64,000 nucleotides of DNA from Leptolyngbya sp. FACHB-60 (GCF_014695775.1 NZ_JACJOX010000026.1:1-64000), one strand, 5' to 3'. Counted from the stretch's first letter, positions 36,632 to 45,791 are shown. Numbers and translations: made by a program. The notes: generated by a model not told the origin, from the letters alone.

Positions 36632-37591
36632 ATGAAACTCAAACACCTTCCCCTCACCACTCTCGCCAGTCTGAGCCTAGCCCTCACTCTCGCCAGCGGC
36701 ACCCCGGCCCAAATGAACCACGATGACATAGCCCCTACCTCGACCGGCCAGTTCCAGCGCATTGATCAACCCCTGTGGTCGAGAGTCGCTGTTACTGGGG
36801 CAGGCTTGAGCCTGATTGGGCTAGAGCTGTGGTGGTTTCTGCGCAGCAAGCCCAAGTCTCGCAAAGCGACCACTACGGGCGGCGTACAAGCGGTGACCGT
36901 AGTAGTCGATGGCGGCTACGACCCCAGCCACATTGTGGTGCAGGCAGGGCAGCCGGTGCGGCTCAACTTCTACCGCAAAGACCCCAGCAGCTGCCTCGAA
37001 GAAGTTCGCTTTCCTGACTTTCGCATTGCCCAGGCGTTGCCGGTAAACCAGACGACGGCGATCGAGTTCACCCCCACCCAGCCCGGTCGCTACGAGTTTA
37101 CCTGCGGTATGAACATGTTTCGCGGCGTCGTCGAAGTGGTAGCCGATGACAGAGACACAGTTCCCCCTATCGCCACAGCCACAGCAGAACTTACCGACCA
37201 TCAGCACCAGCCTTCAGTTGCACCCCCGGCAGTTCCCGTGCCATCGTCAGAGACAATGGAGGCGACTCTCACCCCTGAGGGCATTCAAACGGCAACGGTA
37301 ACAGCGGCGAAGGGCTACCAACCCAACCGCATTGTTGTCGAAGCGGGTCGGCCCGTGCGGCTCGACTTCCGGCGAGAGACCCCTAGCAGCTGCTATGCCC
37401 AACTGCTGATTCCTGAATTTGCGATCGCGGTGGATCTACCCGAAGGCAAAACCATCCCGGTGGAGTTTACCCCCACTCAACCCGGTGAGTATGAGTTTAT
37501 GTGCGGTATGAAAATGAACTTCGGCACCATCGAGGTGCGTCCTGGAGCGGATGCTCTCAATATCAAGACTCACACCCATGCAACGGCATAA
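36632..37591 (+). CDS. Double cupredoxin-domain envelope protein
   Basis: 319 residues from the ATG at 36632. An N-terminal signal (HLPLTTLASLSLALTLASG), a membrane helix near 55-70 (VTGAGLSLIGLELWWFL) and then two homologous Cupredoxin_1-like domains (about 85-175 and 220-310). Each has GY-x-P-x-(H/R)-I-V-V-x-AG-x-PVRL, a PSSC cysteine, a ...F-TP-TQPG-(R/E)-YEF block and CGM-x-M at the end (CGMNMFRG, CGMKMNFG). The possible ligands are Cys, Cys and Met rather than the His2-Cys-Met of plastocyanin, so Cu(I) handling is more likely than electron transfer. It directly follows the Cu ATPase and probably takes copper in the periplasm or lumen. Confidence 0.8.
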   Translation: MKLKHLPLTTLASLSLALTLASGTPAQMNHDDIAPTSTGQFQRIDQPLWSRVAVTGAGLSLIGLELWWFLRSKPKSRKATTTGGVQAVTVVVDGGYDPSHIVVQAGQPVRLNFYRKDPSSCLEEVRFPDFRIAQALPVNQTTAIEFTPTQPGRYEFTCGMNMFRGVVEVVADDRDTVPPIATATAELTDHQHQPSVAPPAVPVPSSETMEATLTPEGIQTATVTAAKGYQPNRIVVEAGRPVRLDFRRETPSSCYAQLLIPEFAIAVDLPEGKTIPVEFTPTQPGEYEFMCGMKMNFGTIEVRPGADALNIKTHTHATA

Positions 37592-37629
37592 GTTACTCTG
37601 CACGGTCATGGGCTTGGCTCTAGAAAACT

Positions 37630-38100
37630 TTACTTGGCGAAGCTAAACCGGGCGTTGACTTTCTCACCGTTGATATCGGTCTGAATCACGGCCTTATATT
37701 CCCCCGCTGCCTGGCTCGGCAAAAACGCAAAGAAATGCTCACCCGCCGCGTCATATTCCATCGGCAGGGCCTGCTGAGTGCCGTCGGGGAGCTGCACCTG
37801 GGCCACCACCGTGGCATCGGCCACGGCCTCATGGGTGTCACCCGTTTGTAAATACAGGTCGAGGTGAATGCCATCGGCTTCGGGTACGGGCACTAGCTCA
37901 ACGTGGTAGGCCCCAGTTTCCACCACCTGGCCGCCCTTGGTGGCAGCGCTGTGGTCAGCGGCATCGGTTTCAGTTTCGGCGGGGCTTGCGGCCACAGGAG
38001 CGGCGGTGGTATCGGGGGCCGTGGCGGTTTCAGTCCCTCCGCAGGCCGCAAGGGTCAGGGTACTGGTCAGCAATAGGGCTTGAATAACTGAGTTATGCAT
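37630..38100 (-). CDS. Lipoprotein with FixH/YtkA-like domain (putative)
   Basis: 156 residues. Lipobox LTLAAC at residues 15-20 gives a lipid-anchored Cys; a Thr/Ala/Pro-rich linker and a small beta-sandwich follow (YHVELVPVPEADGIHLDLYL, VVAQVQLPDGTQQALPMEY, GEYKAVIQTDINGEKVNARF). The last segment resembles the YtkA/FixH fold often coded beside copper and heavy-metal genes. It lies downstream of the RND pump gene on the same strand, 39 bases after its stop, so it is probably the last gene of the cusB-methyltransferase-cusA transcript. Confidence 0.7.
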   Translation of the reverse strand: MHNSVIQALLLTSTLTLAACGGTETATAPDTTAAPVAASPAETETDAADHSAATKGGQVVETGAYHVELVPVPEADGIHLDLYLQTGDTHEAVADATVVAQVQLPDGTQQALPMEYDAAGEHFFAFLPSQAAGEYKAVIQTDINGEKVNARFSFAK

Positions 38101-38139
38101 GGGGTCAATCTCTAAATAGGGTAAAGGGGCAGCGGGCTA

Positions 38140-41100
38140 TCAGAGGGGGCTCACGGGCTGGTTTTTGGCGATCGGGGTGGCCAGCTCCCCATCCATTTGG
38201 ATAGTGGCGTGGCCAGCGGTCGGCACCAGGTAGCGACCAAACTGGGCGTAGAGGGCAGGCAGCACCAGCAGCGTCAGCGCCGTGGAAGTAAACAGGCCCC
38301 CCAACACCACCACTGCCAGAGGTTGCAAGATCTCGCGACCGGGGCCAGTGCTGATTACCAGGGGCAGCATTCCCAGGGCCGAGGTAAACGCGGTCATGAG
38401 AATGGCATTGAGCCGCTCCATCGACCCCACATAGAGCACCTGGGGCAAAGGCATACCCGTGGCGAGCTTTTGGTTGTAGTTATCCGCTAGCAGCAGACCG
38501 TTGCGCACTGCGACTCCAAACAGAGTGATGAACCCCACCAAAGACGCCACCGAGACCACACCGCCGCTCAGGGCCACGGAGAATACGCCCCCCACGATCG
38601 CCAGCGGCAGATTCAACATAATCATCACCGTGGCCGGGAACGACTTGACCGTGAAATACATCAGCACAGATATCACCACCAAGGCCAGGGCCCCAAACAC
38701 CAGCAGGTTTTGGGTGGCCCGCTGCTCTGACTCAAATTGGCCGCCGTACTGAATGAAGTAGCCAGGGGGGAGGGTGATCTGCTGACGCACCTGGGATTGA
38801 ATGTCGGCGATCACCGAGCCCAAGTCGCGATCGGCCACATTTGACGACACTACGATCAACCGCGATACATTCTCTCGGCTGATGGAGTTTGGCCCGGTGC
38901 CGTAGTCGACCTGGGCCAGCTGGGTCAGGGGAATGCGCTGACCCGCGGGGGTGTCAATCAGCAGATTGCGCAGGGTGTCGAGGTTTTGGCGGGCGCTGGG
39001 GGTAAACCACACCACCAGGTCAAAGAGCTGCTGATTTTCGAGCACCTGGGAAACCACTCGACCATTTAGTGCCGTTTCAATGGTGTCGGCCAGGGCACCC
39101 ATGGTCAGGCCGTAGCGGGCGGCGGCCTCACGATCGAAGCGCACCTGCACCTGGCGCACGGGCAGCTGGGGCGCAAGTTGCAGATCGACCACGCCTTCAA
39201 CGCTGGCCATGACCTGGGTGACGGCGGTGCCCAGGCGGCGCAGCTCGGCTAGGTCGGGGCCAAAGATCTTGACTGCGATCGCACTTCGCACCCCCGACAG
39301 CACCTCATCCATGCGATGGGAAATAAAGCCCCCCACGCTGGCGGGGGCACCGGGAATTTTCTCAAACTCCGCCCGTAGCGCCTCTAAGGTGACCTCCCGG
39401 TCTGTCATGCCTGCGTCGCTCAGCTCGATATCCAGTTCAGCAAAGTTAGAACCCACCACGTGGGGGTCGCCCGGCGATCGGCCCGATCGCATTTGAATGG
39501 TCTCAAAGCGCGGGTCATCCCTGAGCGCATCCTGCACCGCCAGCCCAGCCCGGTTGGTGGCCGCCAGGGAGCTGCCGGGGAACAGGTTCATCGAGGCAAC
39601 GATGGAGCGCTCTTGAAACTCGGGCAAAAACACTCGCCCTAAAGCAGGCAAAATGGCCAGCGATGCCACCAGTGCCCCCACCGCAATCAGCAAAATCAAC
39701 CGAGGGTTTGCTAGCGCCAGCCGTAGACCCGGTTGGTAGAGGCGCTGGCTCCACCGCGACACCCAGGTTTCTTCCTCGGGCAGAGGGGCATAGGCCAGCA
39801 AAAAGGCGCAGAGGGCAGGGGAAAGAGTCAGGGCCACCAGGGTTGAGGCAAAAATCGCCACCAGGTAGGCGATGCCCATGGGCGCAAAAATACGCCCCTC
39901 TACCCCGCTCAGCGAGAAAATCGGCGCAAAAATCACCGCGATGATGACTGTGGAAAACAGCACACTGGTGCGCACCTCCACCGAGGTGTCGTAGACCACC
40001 TGAAACGGGTGCTTGGGGTTGCCCAACTCCCGGTTGCGCCGCAGCCCCCGGTAGCAGTTCTCCATATCCACAATTGAGTCATCGACCACTGAGCCGATGG
40101 CCACCGCCAGGCCGCCCAGAGTCATGGTGTTGACGCTGAGGCCCAGCCAGTGCAGCAAAATCAGGCAGATCAGCAGTGATAGGGGAATGGCGCTGAGGGT
40201 GATCGCCGCCGTTCGCCAGTTCATTAAAAACAGCAGCAAAATCACCGACACAATGAGAATGCCGTCGCGCAGCGAGTCGCGCACGTTGCGAATTGAGGCT
40301 TCGACAAAGTCCGCCTGACGAAAGGTGCGGGTAATGGTGACATCTCCCGGCAGACTGGGGCCGACTTCCTCCAGAGCCGCTTCGATTTGTTTGGTCACCG
40401 TCAGCGTATCGGCCAAGGGCTGCTTGTTAATCAGCATCACCAGGGCGGGTTGGCCATTGAGGCTGCCGTCGCCGCGCTTGAGGGCCGGGCCAAGGATGAC
40501 GGTGGCCACGTCTTGCAGCAGTACCGGCGTGCCCTGCCGCGCCGTCACCACCGATCGCTGCAAGTCTTCAATGGTTTCAATGCGACCAATGCCGCGAATC
40601 AGCAATTCCTGGTCGGCATCGATCAGGTAGCCCCCAGCTCCATTTTGGTTGGCAGCAGCGGCGGCTTCACTGACCTCGGCTAGAGTGACACCAAAGGCGC
40701 TGAGCTTGGCCGGCTCGACCAGCACCTGGTACTGCCGCTCTTCGCCGCCAAAGACCGTGATTTGGGTAACACCGGGCACCGCCAGCAGCCGGTTGGCAAC
40801 CTGGCGATCGACCAGCTGCCGCACCTCCATCAGGGAAGTGGTTTCGGCAGTGAAGGCGTATTCCAGCACAATGCCCAGGGGCGAGTTGAGGGGGGCAAGC
40901 TGGGGTGCTTCTACTCCCTCGGGCAGGCGGGCCTGGGCCAGCTGCAACCGCTCGGTAATCAGCTGGCGAGCCTGGTAAACATCGGTGCCCCAGCTAAACA
41001 CTACCCGCACCGCCGAGGCCCCGGCCACAGAGGTCGATCGTACGGCCGTCACGCCGGGGGTGCCGTTGACGGCGCTCTCAATCGGCAGCGTCACCAGAGA

Positions 41101-41286
41101 CTCAACTTCCTCTGGGGCCAGCCCCGGAGCTTCCGCCTGAATTTCTACCTGGGGCGGGGCAAAGCTGGGGAACACATCCAGCGACATGTTGCCCAGGGTA
41201 CGCAGGCCGTAGAGGGTGACAAGGACGGTGGCGATGACCACAATCCACCGCTGGGCGATCGACCATTTGAGAATTGCGTTGAGCAT
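38140..41286 (-). CDS. Heavy-metal efflux RND transporter, CusA/CzcA type
   Basis: 1048 residues, right for an HME-RND pump, from the ATG at 41286 (MLNAILKWSIAQRW). The longer frame would translate the C-rich tandem repeat upstream and was rejected. It has 12 helices, two large periplasmic loops and a helix-4 proton-relay region with GSVVDDSIVDMENCYRGL. This sequence type resembles the cyanobacterial CopA/NrsA branch, in which the Synechocystis copBAC pump is controlled by CopRS. A copper substrate is inferred from the neighbours; nickel or cobalt cannot be ruled out. No outer-membrane channel gene is present in the cluster. Confidence 0.92.
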   Translation of the reverse strand: MLNAILKWSIAQRWIVVIATVLVTLYGLRTLGNMSLDVFPSFAPPQVEIQAEAPGLAPEEVESLVTLPIESAVNGTPGVTAVRSTSVAGASAVRVVFSWGTDVYQARQLITERLQLAQARLPEGVEAPQLAPLNSPLGIVLEYAFTAETTSLMEVRQLVDRQVANRLLAVPGVTQITVFGGEERQYQVLVEPAKLSAFGVTLAEVSEAAAAANQNGAGGYLIDADQELLIRGIGRIETIEDLQRSVVTARQGTPVLLQDVATVILGPALKRGDGSLNGQPALVMLINKQPLADTLTVTKQIEAALEEVGPSLPGDVTITRTFRQADFVEASIRNVRDSLRDGILIVSVILLLFLMNWRTAAITLSAIPLSLLICLILLHWLGLSVNTMTLGGLAVAIGSVVDDSIVDMENCYRGLRRNRELGNPKHPFQVVYDTSVEVRTSVLFSTVIIAVIFAPIFSLSGVEGRIFAPMGIAYLVAIFASTLVALTLSPALCAFLLAYAPLPEEETWVSRWSQRLYQPGLRLALANPRLILLIAVGALVASLAILPALGRVFLPEFQERSIVASMNLFPGSSLAATNRAGLAVQDALRDDPRFETIQMRSGRSPGDPHVVGSNFAELDIELSDAGMTDREVTLEALRAEFEKIPGAPASVGGFISHRMDEVLSGVRSAIAVKIFGPDLAELRRLGTAVTQVMASVEGVVDLQLAPQLPVRQVQVRFDREAAARYGLTMGALADTIETALNGRVVSQVLENQQLFDLVVWFTPSARQNLDTLRNLLIDTPAGQRIPLTQLAQVDYGTGPNSISRENVSRLIVVSSNVADRDLGSVIADIQSQVRQQITLPPGYFIQYGGQFESEQRATQNLLVFGALALVVISVLMYFTVKSFPATVMIMLNLPLAIVGGVFSVALSGGVVSVASLVGFITLFGVAVRNGLLLADNYNQKLATGMPLPQVLYVGSMERLNAILMTAFTSALGMLPLVISTGPGREILQPLAVVVLGGLFTSTALTLLVLPALYAQFGRYLVPTAGHATIQMDGELATPIAKNQPVSPL

Positions 41287-41289
41287 GGA

Positions 41290-41326
41290 GGGGAGTGATG
41301 GAGTAGGGGGGTAGGGGGGTAGGGGG
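41290..41326 (+). repeat. G-rich tandem repeat before the RND pump gene
   Basis: Runs of 4, 6, 6 and 5 G (41290-41293, 41306-41311, 41314-41319, 41322-41326), the last three as direct TAGGGGGG units. It lies in the gap between the methyltransferase stop and the pump start. It can form a G-quadruplex on the plus (template) strand and is a typical short tandemly repeated sequence, likely to vary in copy number. Confidence 0.65.
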
Positions 41327-41950
41327 TTAAGGTTTAACGGCAGTGGCAACCATGAGACCCCAGGCGAGGTTTAGGCGGAGCCGTTGTGCGGCTTGGATGC
41401 TGAATTGAGATGATGTGAGGAAGCGATGGAATTCGGCTTGGGTATAGCATTGTCTGTGGGCAGGGTCGAGCCTGCTAAGGATGACGTCATAAAGACGACA
41501 GAAGAGAAAGTCTTTGCACCAATCTAAAATCACGACTCGTCCCTCGGGCTTCAGGACGCGCCTTATTTCTGCTAGCGCCTCTAGGGGAGACTCAAAGTAG
41601 TGAAAGGCGCTAGCGCAGATCACCACATCAAAGGATTCATTGGCGGCGGGGATGACCGTGACGCTGCTCTGGCGAAACGTTAGGGCAGCATAATCTTTGA
41701 GTTTTTTTCGGGCAACGCTCAGCATCTCTGAGGACAGATCAATCCCTAGGATGGCTTGCTGGGGATGTTCTTCTAGCAGCAGTCGCTCAAATTCTCCGGT
41801 GCCGCAAGCAATGTCTAAAATGATTTCTGATGGTTGAATTTTGGCCCAATCTTCCAGGAAAAGGAGAGTTTTGGTGATGTAGCTGCGCCATCTTCGATCG
41901 TAAATTTCTGCCAGCTGGTCGTATTGCTGTTGAACGACTGATTCAGCCAT
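41327..41950 (-). CDS. Class I SAM-dependent methyltransferase
   Basis: 207 residues. Motif I DIACGTGEFERLLLEEHPQ and post-I GIDLSSEML bind SAM; SFDVVICASAFHYFESPLEAL and RRVLKPEGRVVILDW are motifs IV and V of the UbiE/COQ5-like group. No substrate domain points to a metal or metalloid. Unusually, it lies between the CusB- and CusA-type genes: its start overlaps the cusB end by 8 bases and it ends 40 bases before cusA, so it must be on the same transcript. Its role in the pump operon is unknown. Confidence 0.88.
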   Translation of the reverse strand: MAESVVQQQYDQLAEIYDRRWRSYITKTLLFLEDWAKIQPSEIILDIACGTGEFERLLLEEHPQQAILGIDLSSEMLSVARKKLKDYAALTFRQSSVTVIPAANESFDVVICASAFHYFESPLEALAEIRRVLKPEGRVVILDWCKDFLFCRLYDVILSRLDPAHRQCYTQAEFHRFLTSSQFSIQAAQRLRLNLAWGLMVATAVKP

Positions 41951-43532
41951 GGTCGACTTCCGTAGCTACCGCATCGGGGCGGCTGGCGGTGAGCACCAGA
42001 TCGGGCTTGGGGTCGGGGCTATGGCCATTCAGCGCTGCCGCTGCTGGGCGAGAGCGGCGACCGAGGTAGAAAGCGGTGGCGGCGATCGCAGCTCCGCCCA
42101 ACCCCCAACCCCAGCTCGGCACCGAAAAGCCCGACGGCACGGATGCTGTTGCTTCAGGGGCTGCTGTCTCACTGCCGCCCCGCAGCGACTGGGCGTAGAG
42201 CTGCAAGGCCCCCTGCACCACCACCCGATCGCCCTCAAACAAGCCACTCTGAATTTCCACCTGCTCCCCGGCACGGCGGCCCACGGTGACCTCGACTGGC
42301 TCAAACGCCTCGCCATTCTGCACAAACACCAGGGTGCGGCCCTCGGCCTCCACCAGGGCACTGGCAGGAATGGTCAGCACCGCCTCGGGGGTGCGATCGC
42401 TCAAAATCTCCAGCTTGGCAAACATACCCGGCTTCAGTGCCCCAGCATCGTCTAACTCAGCTGTGACTGGAATGACCCGGGTAGTGTCATCGACCACCGC
42501 CCCCACGGTGACGACCCGCCCAGTAAAAACCTGGTCGGGCAGGCTATCGACTGTGGCGCGCACGGCCTGCCCCTCCGCCACTTGGCTCAGGTCTTTTTCG
42601 TAGACATTGGCCGTCACCCGCAGGCGATCGCCGTTCACGATACTCAAGATTGGCGTCACCGCTTCCTCCACGGCTTCGCCCAGGCTGACGGGGCGCTCGG
42701 CCACCTTACCTGCGATCGGGGCTACGACGGTGACCACTCCTTGCTCGGTGGCGGGGCTGTTGAGCTGTTGTAGGCGAGTTCGGTAGGTAGCGGTGCTGAG
42801 CTGGATGTGAGATTGAGCAGCGTCCAGAGCCGCCTGCGATCGTTCCAGTTCGGCTTGGGCTTCCAGTACTGGCTGACGGCTTTCGGCGCGGGTGAGCTGA
42901 CTGCGGGCTGCCGCCAGGTTTGATTCAGATTCTAAGAGCTGCTGACGGGCGATCGCCCCGGCTCCAGCCAGCCGCTGATCTTGCCCAAAGCGTTCTTGAG
43001 CCAAAGTCACCTGCTGCTGGGCGGCGGCGATTTCGGTGGTGGCGATCGCCACCTGTCGCTCATAGTTGCGCCGCGCCAGGGTTAGATTCGCCTGGGCAGC
43101 GCGCAAATCGGCCTCGGCCCCCACCCGGTCTTCCTGCGACGACACCCGCAGCTCAATCAAGTCGGGGGCAATCACCTTCGCGAGGGCCTGCCCCTTCTGC
43201 ACCCCATCCCCCGGCTGCACCAGCAGTTCCACCACCGTGCCGTTGATTGGCGCATTCACCATCACCGTTTGGTCGGGCTGGGTCACTACCTCCGCCGTGG
43301 TCTGAAGGCCGATGCTGAGCGACCGCCGCTGCACCGGCTCTACCTGAAGGCCCAGCCGCTCCGCCGTCGCGCCATCGACCCGGACGCCGCTGGCGGGCTG
43401 GCTTATGCCCGGCTGAAACTCGGCCCCATGGTCGTGGCCGGTGTGGGCCACCACCGCGATGGGCAGCGCCAGCACCATCAGCCCCAGCAGAGAACCAGCC
43501 CAAACGGTAGACATGCAAGGCCAAGAACGCAT
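41943..43532 (-). CDS. RND efflux periplasmic adaptor, CusB/CzcB type
   Basis: 529 residues from the ATG at 43532. Signal-anchor (AGSLLGLMVLALPIAVVAHTG), then a His-rich metal-binding patch (HTGHDHGAE). The hairpin of coiled coils (about 145-240) is flanked by lipoyl and beta-barrel domains (VMVNAPINGTVVELLVQPGD, VVTVVAPIAGKVAERPVSLG), followed by a C-terminal membrane helix (WGWGLGGAAIAATAFYLGRR), which is not usual for CusB. It bridges the CusA-type pump and an outer-membrane channel. First gene of the minus-strand transcript, divergent from the response regulator. Confidence 0.9.
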   Translation of the reverse strand: MRSWPCMSTVWAGSLLGLMVLALPIAVVAHTGHDHGAEFQPGISQPASGVRVDGATAERLGLQVEPVQRRSLSIGLQTTAEVVTQPDQTVMVNAPINGTVVELLVQPGDGVQKGQALAKVIAPDLIELRVSSQEDRVGAEADLRAAQANLTLARRNYERQVAIATTEIAAAQQQVTLAQERFGQDQRLAGAGAIARQQLLESESNLAAARSQLTRAESRQPVLEAQAELERSQAALDAAQSHIQLSTATYRTRLQQLNSPATEQGVVTVVAPIAGKVAERPVSLGEAVEEAVTPILSIVNGDRLRVTANVYEKDLSQVAEGQAVRATVDSLPDQVFTGRVVTVGAVVDDTTRVIPVTAELDDAGALKPGMFAKLEILSDRTPEAVLTIPASALVEAEGRTLVFVQNGEAFEPVEVTVGRRAGEQVEIQSGLFEGDRVVVQGALQLYAQSLRGGSETAAPEATASVPSGFSVPSWGWGLGGAAIAATAFYLGRRSRPAAAALNGHSPDPKPDLVLTASRPDAVATEVDHG

Positions 43533-43673
43533 AGGAGTTGTGTCTAAGGAGAAGTTGCCAGAATTTACTGACCAGTTGTTCAGGACAATACCAACCAATT
43601 ATCAAATCAGCGTGAAATTTGCCTGGGTCGGCTTTTCGCCCCTAGAATGCCAGTCGAGAGCACTCACCCCGCC
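43533..43673. promoter_or_regulatory. Divergent promoter region: RND pump versus two-component system
   Basis: 141 bases between the adaptor gene start (minus) and the response regulator start (plus). It must carry both promoters and, by analogy with Synechocystis copRS/copBAC, the response-regulator operator. I did not find an unambiguous direct repeat; the AT-rich stretch at about 43587-43618 is the likely core. Confidence 0.5.
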
Positions 43674-44363
43674 ATGCGTATACTGCTAGTCGAAGACGAA
43701 CTTGACCTGGGGGCGGCCATCCAGCGCGATCTGAGGCGCGAGAAGTACGTGGTCGATTGGGTGCAGAATGGCGAAAACGCCTGGCACCTGCTGGACGATA
43801 CGGCCCAAATTTATACCCTGGGCGTTTTTGATTGGCTGCTGCCGGGGCTGACCGGCGTTGAACTGTGCCAACGACTGCGATCGCAGGGCAGCCCCATGCC
43901 GGTTCTTCTCCTCACCGCCAAAGATCGGCTGCAAGATAAGGTAGAAGGGCTAGACGCTGGGGCCGACGACTACCTGGTCAAACCCTTCGGCCTAGAAGAA
44001 CTGCTGGCTCGGCTACGGGCGCTGCAACGGCGATCGCCTGCCTTTCAACCCACCCAACTCCAGGTGGGAGACCTACTGCTCGACTACGGCACCTCCACCG
44101 CAGCCCTGGCCAACTCGGCTCAGCAGCCTTTACCCCTCACTACTAAAGAGTTTCAGCTGTTGGAATACTTTATGCAGCACCCTAACCAAATTTTGTCGCG
44201 AGAGCAGCTGATGAACCGGGTTTGGTCGCTGCAAGCCGACCCCATGAGCAACGTGGTGGCGGCGCAGATTCGGCTGCTGCGTAAAAAGCTGGCCGACCAC
44301 GGCTGCGATGGGCTGATCGAAACCGTCTACGGTATGGGCTACCGGTTCAATGCGGCCCTTTAA
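43674..44363 (+). CDS. OmpR/PhoB-type response regulator (CopR-like)
   Basis: 229 residues from the ATG at 43674 (MRILLVEDELDLG). Receiver domain with acidic pair ED, phospho-Asp in LGVFDWLLPGLTGVEL, VLLLTAKD and the Lys in DDYLVKPFG. A C-terminal winged helix carries ILSREQLMNRVWS and the recognition-helix region VVAAQIRLLRKKL. Beside a copper-type RND operon and a periplasmic-sensor kinase, it is probably the activator of the pump genes. CopR is inferred from context. Confidence 0.88.
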   Translation: MRILLVEDELDLGAAIQRDLRREKYVVDWVQNGENAWHLLDDTAQIYTLGVFDWLLPGLTGVELCQRLRSQGSPMPVLLLTAKDRLQDKVEGLDAGADDYLVKPFGLEELLARLRALQRRSPAFQPTQLQVGDLLLDYGTSTAALANSAQQPLPLTTKEFQLLEYFMQHPNQILSREQLMNRVWSLQADPMSNVVAAQIRLLRKKLADHGCDGLIETVYGMGYRFNAAL

Positions 44364-45765
44364 GTCACTGCTGCCCCAACGAATCCGGCCCTACGCCCAT
44401 CCCTTCTGGCTCATCCGCTGGCGGCTCACCGCCCTCTATGCCAGCACCATGGGGATAATCTTGACCGCCAGCGCCATTGGCTTTTACGTCGCCGTGGCCC
44501 AAGACCACCGCCGCGAGATTGACCACCGCCTAGAGACTGTCGCCAGCACCCTCCACGACAGCCTCGAACCCTCCCTCGACCAGCCCGGCCAGCTCACGCC
44601 TCTGGTCTTACAAATTTTGCCTGACCTGTGTCCGAACACAGCAGACTGCCCCGCTACACCCGATCGCCACGTGCTGGGCCTGATGCACCAGCAGGGCTAC
44701 TACCTGCGGCTGCTAAATTTGTCGGGGAAGGGGGTGGCGATTGCTGGTGATCCCCCCGACCAAGTCATCCACTCTACCGAAGCGGGTCTCCACACGCTGC
44801 ACAAAGCCGGTGAAGGCACCTACCGCCAAATGTCGCTGCCGCTTAAAAATGCTGCCGGAAGTCCCTGGGGTTACCTTCAGGTGGGCAGTTCCCTTAAAAT
44901 TCTGGATCAGCACCTGAGCTGGGTGCGGTGGGCATTGCTGCTGGGGTTGCCCCTAACCCTGGGGCTGGTGTGGGGGGCAAGCTGGTGGGTGGCGGGCCTC
45001 GCCATTCGCCCCGCCTACCGGGCCTACCGGCAAATCCAGCAGTTCACTGCCGATGCCGCCCACGAGCTACGCACCCCCCTGGCGGCAATTCGGCTCTCCG
45101 CCGAGTCGGCCAACCGCAACCACCGCATTGGCGATCGCACTTCAGAGGCCGAGGCCCAAGCGGTGCTACCCGTGGTCGTGCGCCAAACCCAGCGCCTCAC
45201 CACCCTGGTCAACGACCTGCTAATTCTCTCCCGTCTAGAGCAAGACGACGATCGCTCAGCTCCGACACTGATTTACCTGCCTGATTTGGTCAAAGACATT
45301 GAAGAAGAGTTTGCCACCCTGGCCCTAGCCAAAGGCATTAACCTGACCACGGTTGCTCCCGATGTCCAACATCTGACCGTGCGCGGCCACGAGTCTGAAC
45401 TCTATCGACTGCTGCTCAACATTGTCAGCAATGCCCTGGAGTACACCTCCAAGGGCGGCAGCGTGACGATTCGCCTGGCCACCCGTGATAGCCGTCCTCG
45501 GCCAGTTCCTGACTATCGCTACGCCCTGATCGAAGTTAAAGACACCGGCATGGGAATTGCCCTCCAAGACCAGGCCAAAATTTTTGATCGGTTCTACCGA
45601 GTTAACCCCGATCGCTCACGGCATACGGGTGGTTCTGGGCTGGGGTTGGCGATCGCGCTGGCAATCGCTCAAGCCCACGGTGGCAATATTCAGGTCAAAA
45701 GCGACATCGGCCAAGGTAGCTGTTTCACCATTCAGTTGCCTAGAGCAGCTCAGGCCAAACCGTAA
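44350..45765 (+). CDS. Sensor histidine kinase (CopS-like)
   Basis: 471 residues; the ATG at 44350 overlaps the response regulator by 14 bases. Helix 1 (about 30-50), a periplasmic sensor of about 140 residues, and helix 2 (WALLLGLPLTLGLVWGASWW) precede the H box FTADAAHELRTPLAAIRLS, N box LLNIVSNALEYTS, G1 DTGMGIALQDQAKIF and G2 SGLGLAIALAIAQAHGG. The periplasmic domain has two cysteines (LCPNTADCP) and scattered His and Met that could bind copper, but no defined site is known to me. Confidence 0.9.
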   Translation: MRPFKSLLPQRIRPYAHPFWLIRWRLTALYASTMGIILTASAIGFYVAVAQDHRREIDHRLETVASTLHDSLEPSLDQPGQLTPLVLQILPDLCPNTADCPATPDRHVLGLMHQQGYYLRLLNLSGKGVAIAGDPPDQVIHSTEAGLHTLHKAGEGTYRQMSLPLKNAAGSPWGYLQVGSSLKILDQHLSWVRWALLLGLPLTLGLVWGASWWVAGLAIRPAYRAYRQIQQFTADAAHELRTPLAAIRLSAESANRNHRIGDRTSEAEAQAVLPVVVRQTQRLTTLVNDLLILSRLEQDDDRSAPTLIYLPDLVKDIEEEFATLALAKGINLTTVAPDVQHLTVRGHESELYRLLLNIVSNALEYTSKGGSVTIRLATRDSRPRPVPDYRYALIEVKDTGMGIALQDQAKIFDRFYRVNPDRSRHTGGSGLGLAIALAIAQAHGGNIQVKSDIGQGSCFTIQLPRAAQAKP

Positions 45766-45791
45766 CCTCGGTTAACTCATCGGGCCACTCT

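Noticed and set aside
41287..41349. N-terminal extension of the RND pump
   Set aside because: It would translate the C-rich tandem repeat into a Pro/Leu-rich stretch; the conserved N-terminus MLNAILKW starts at 41286.
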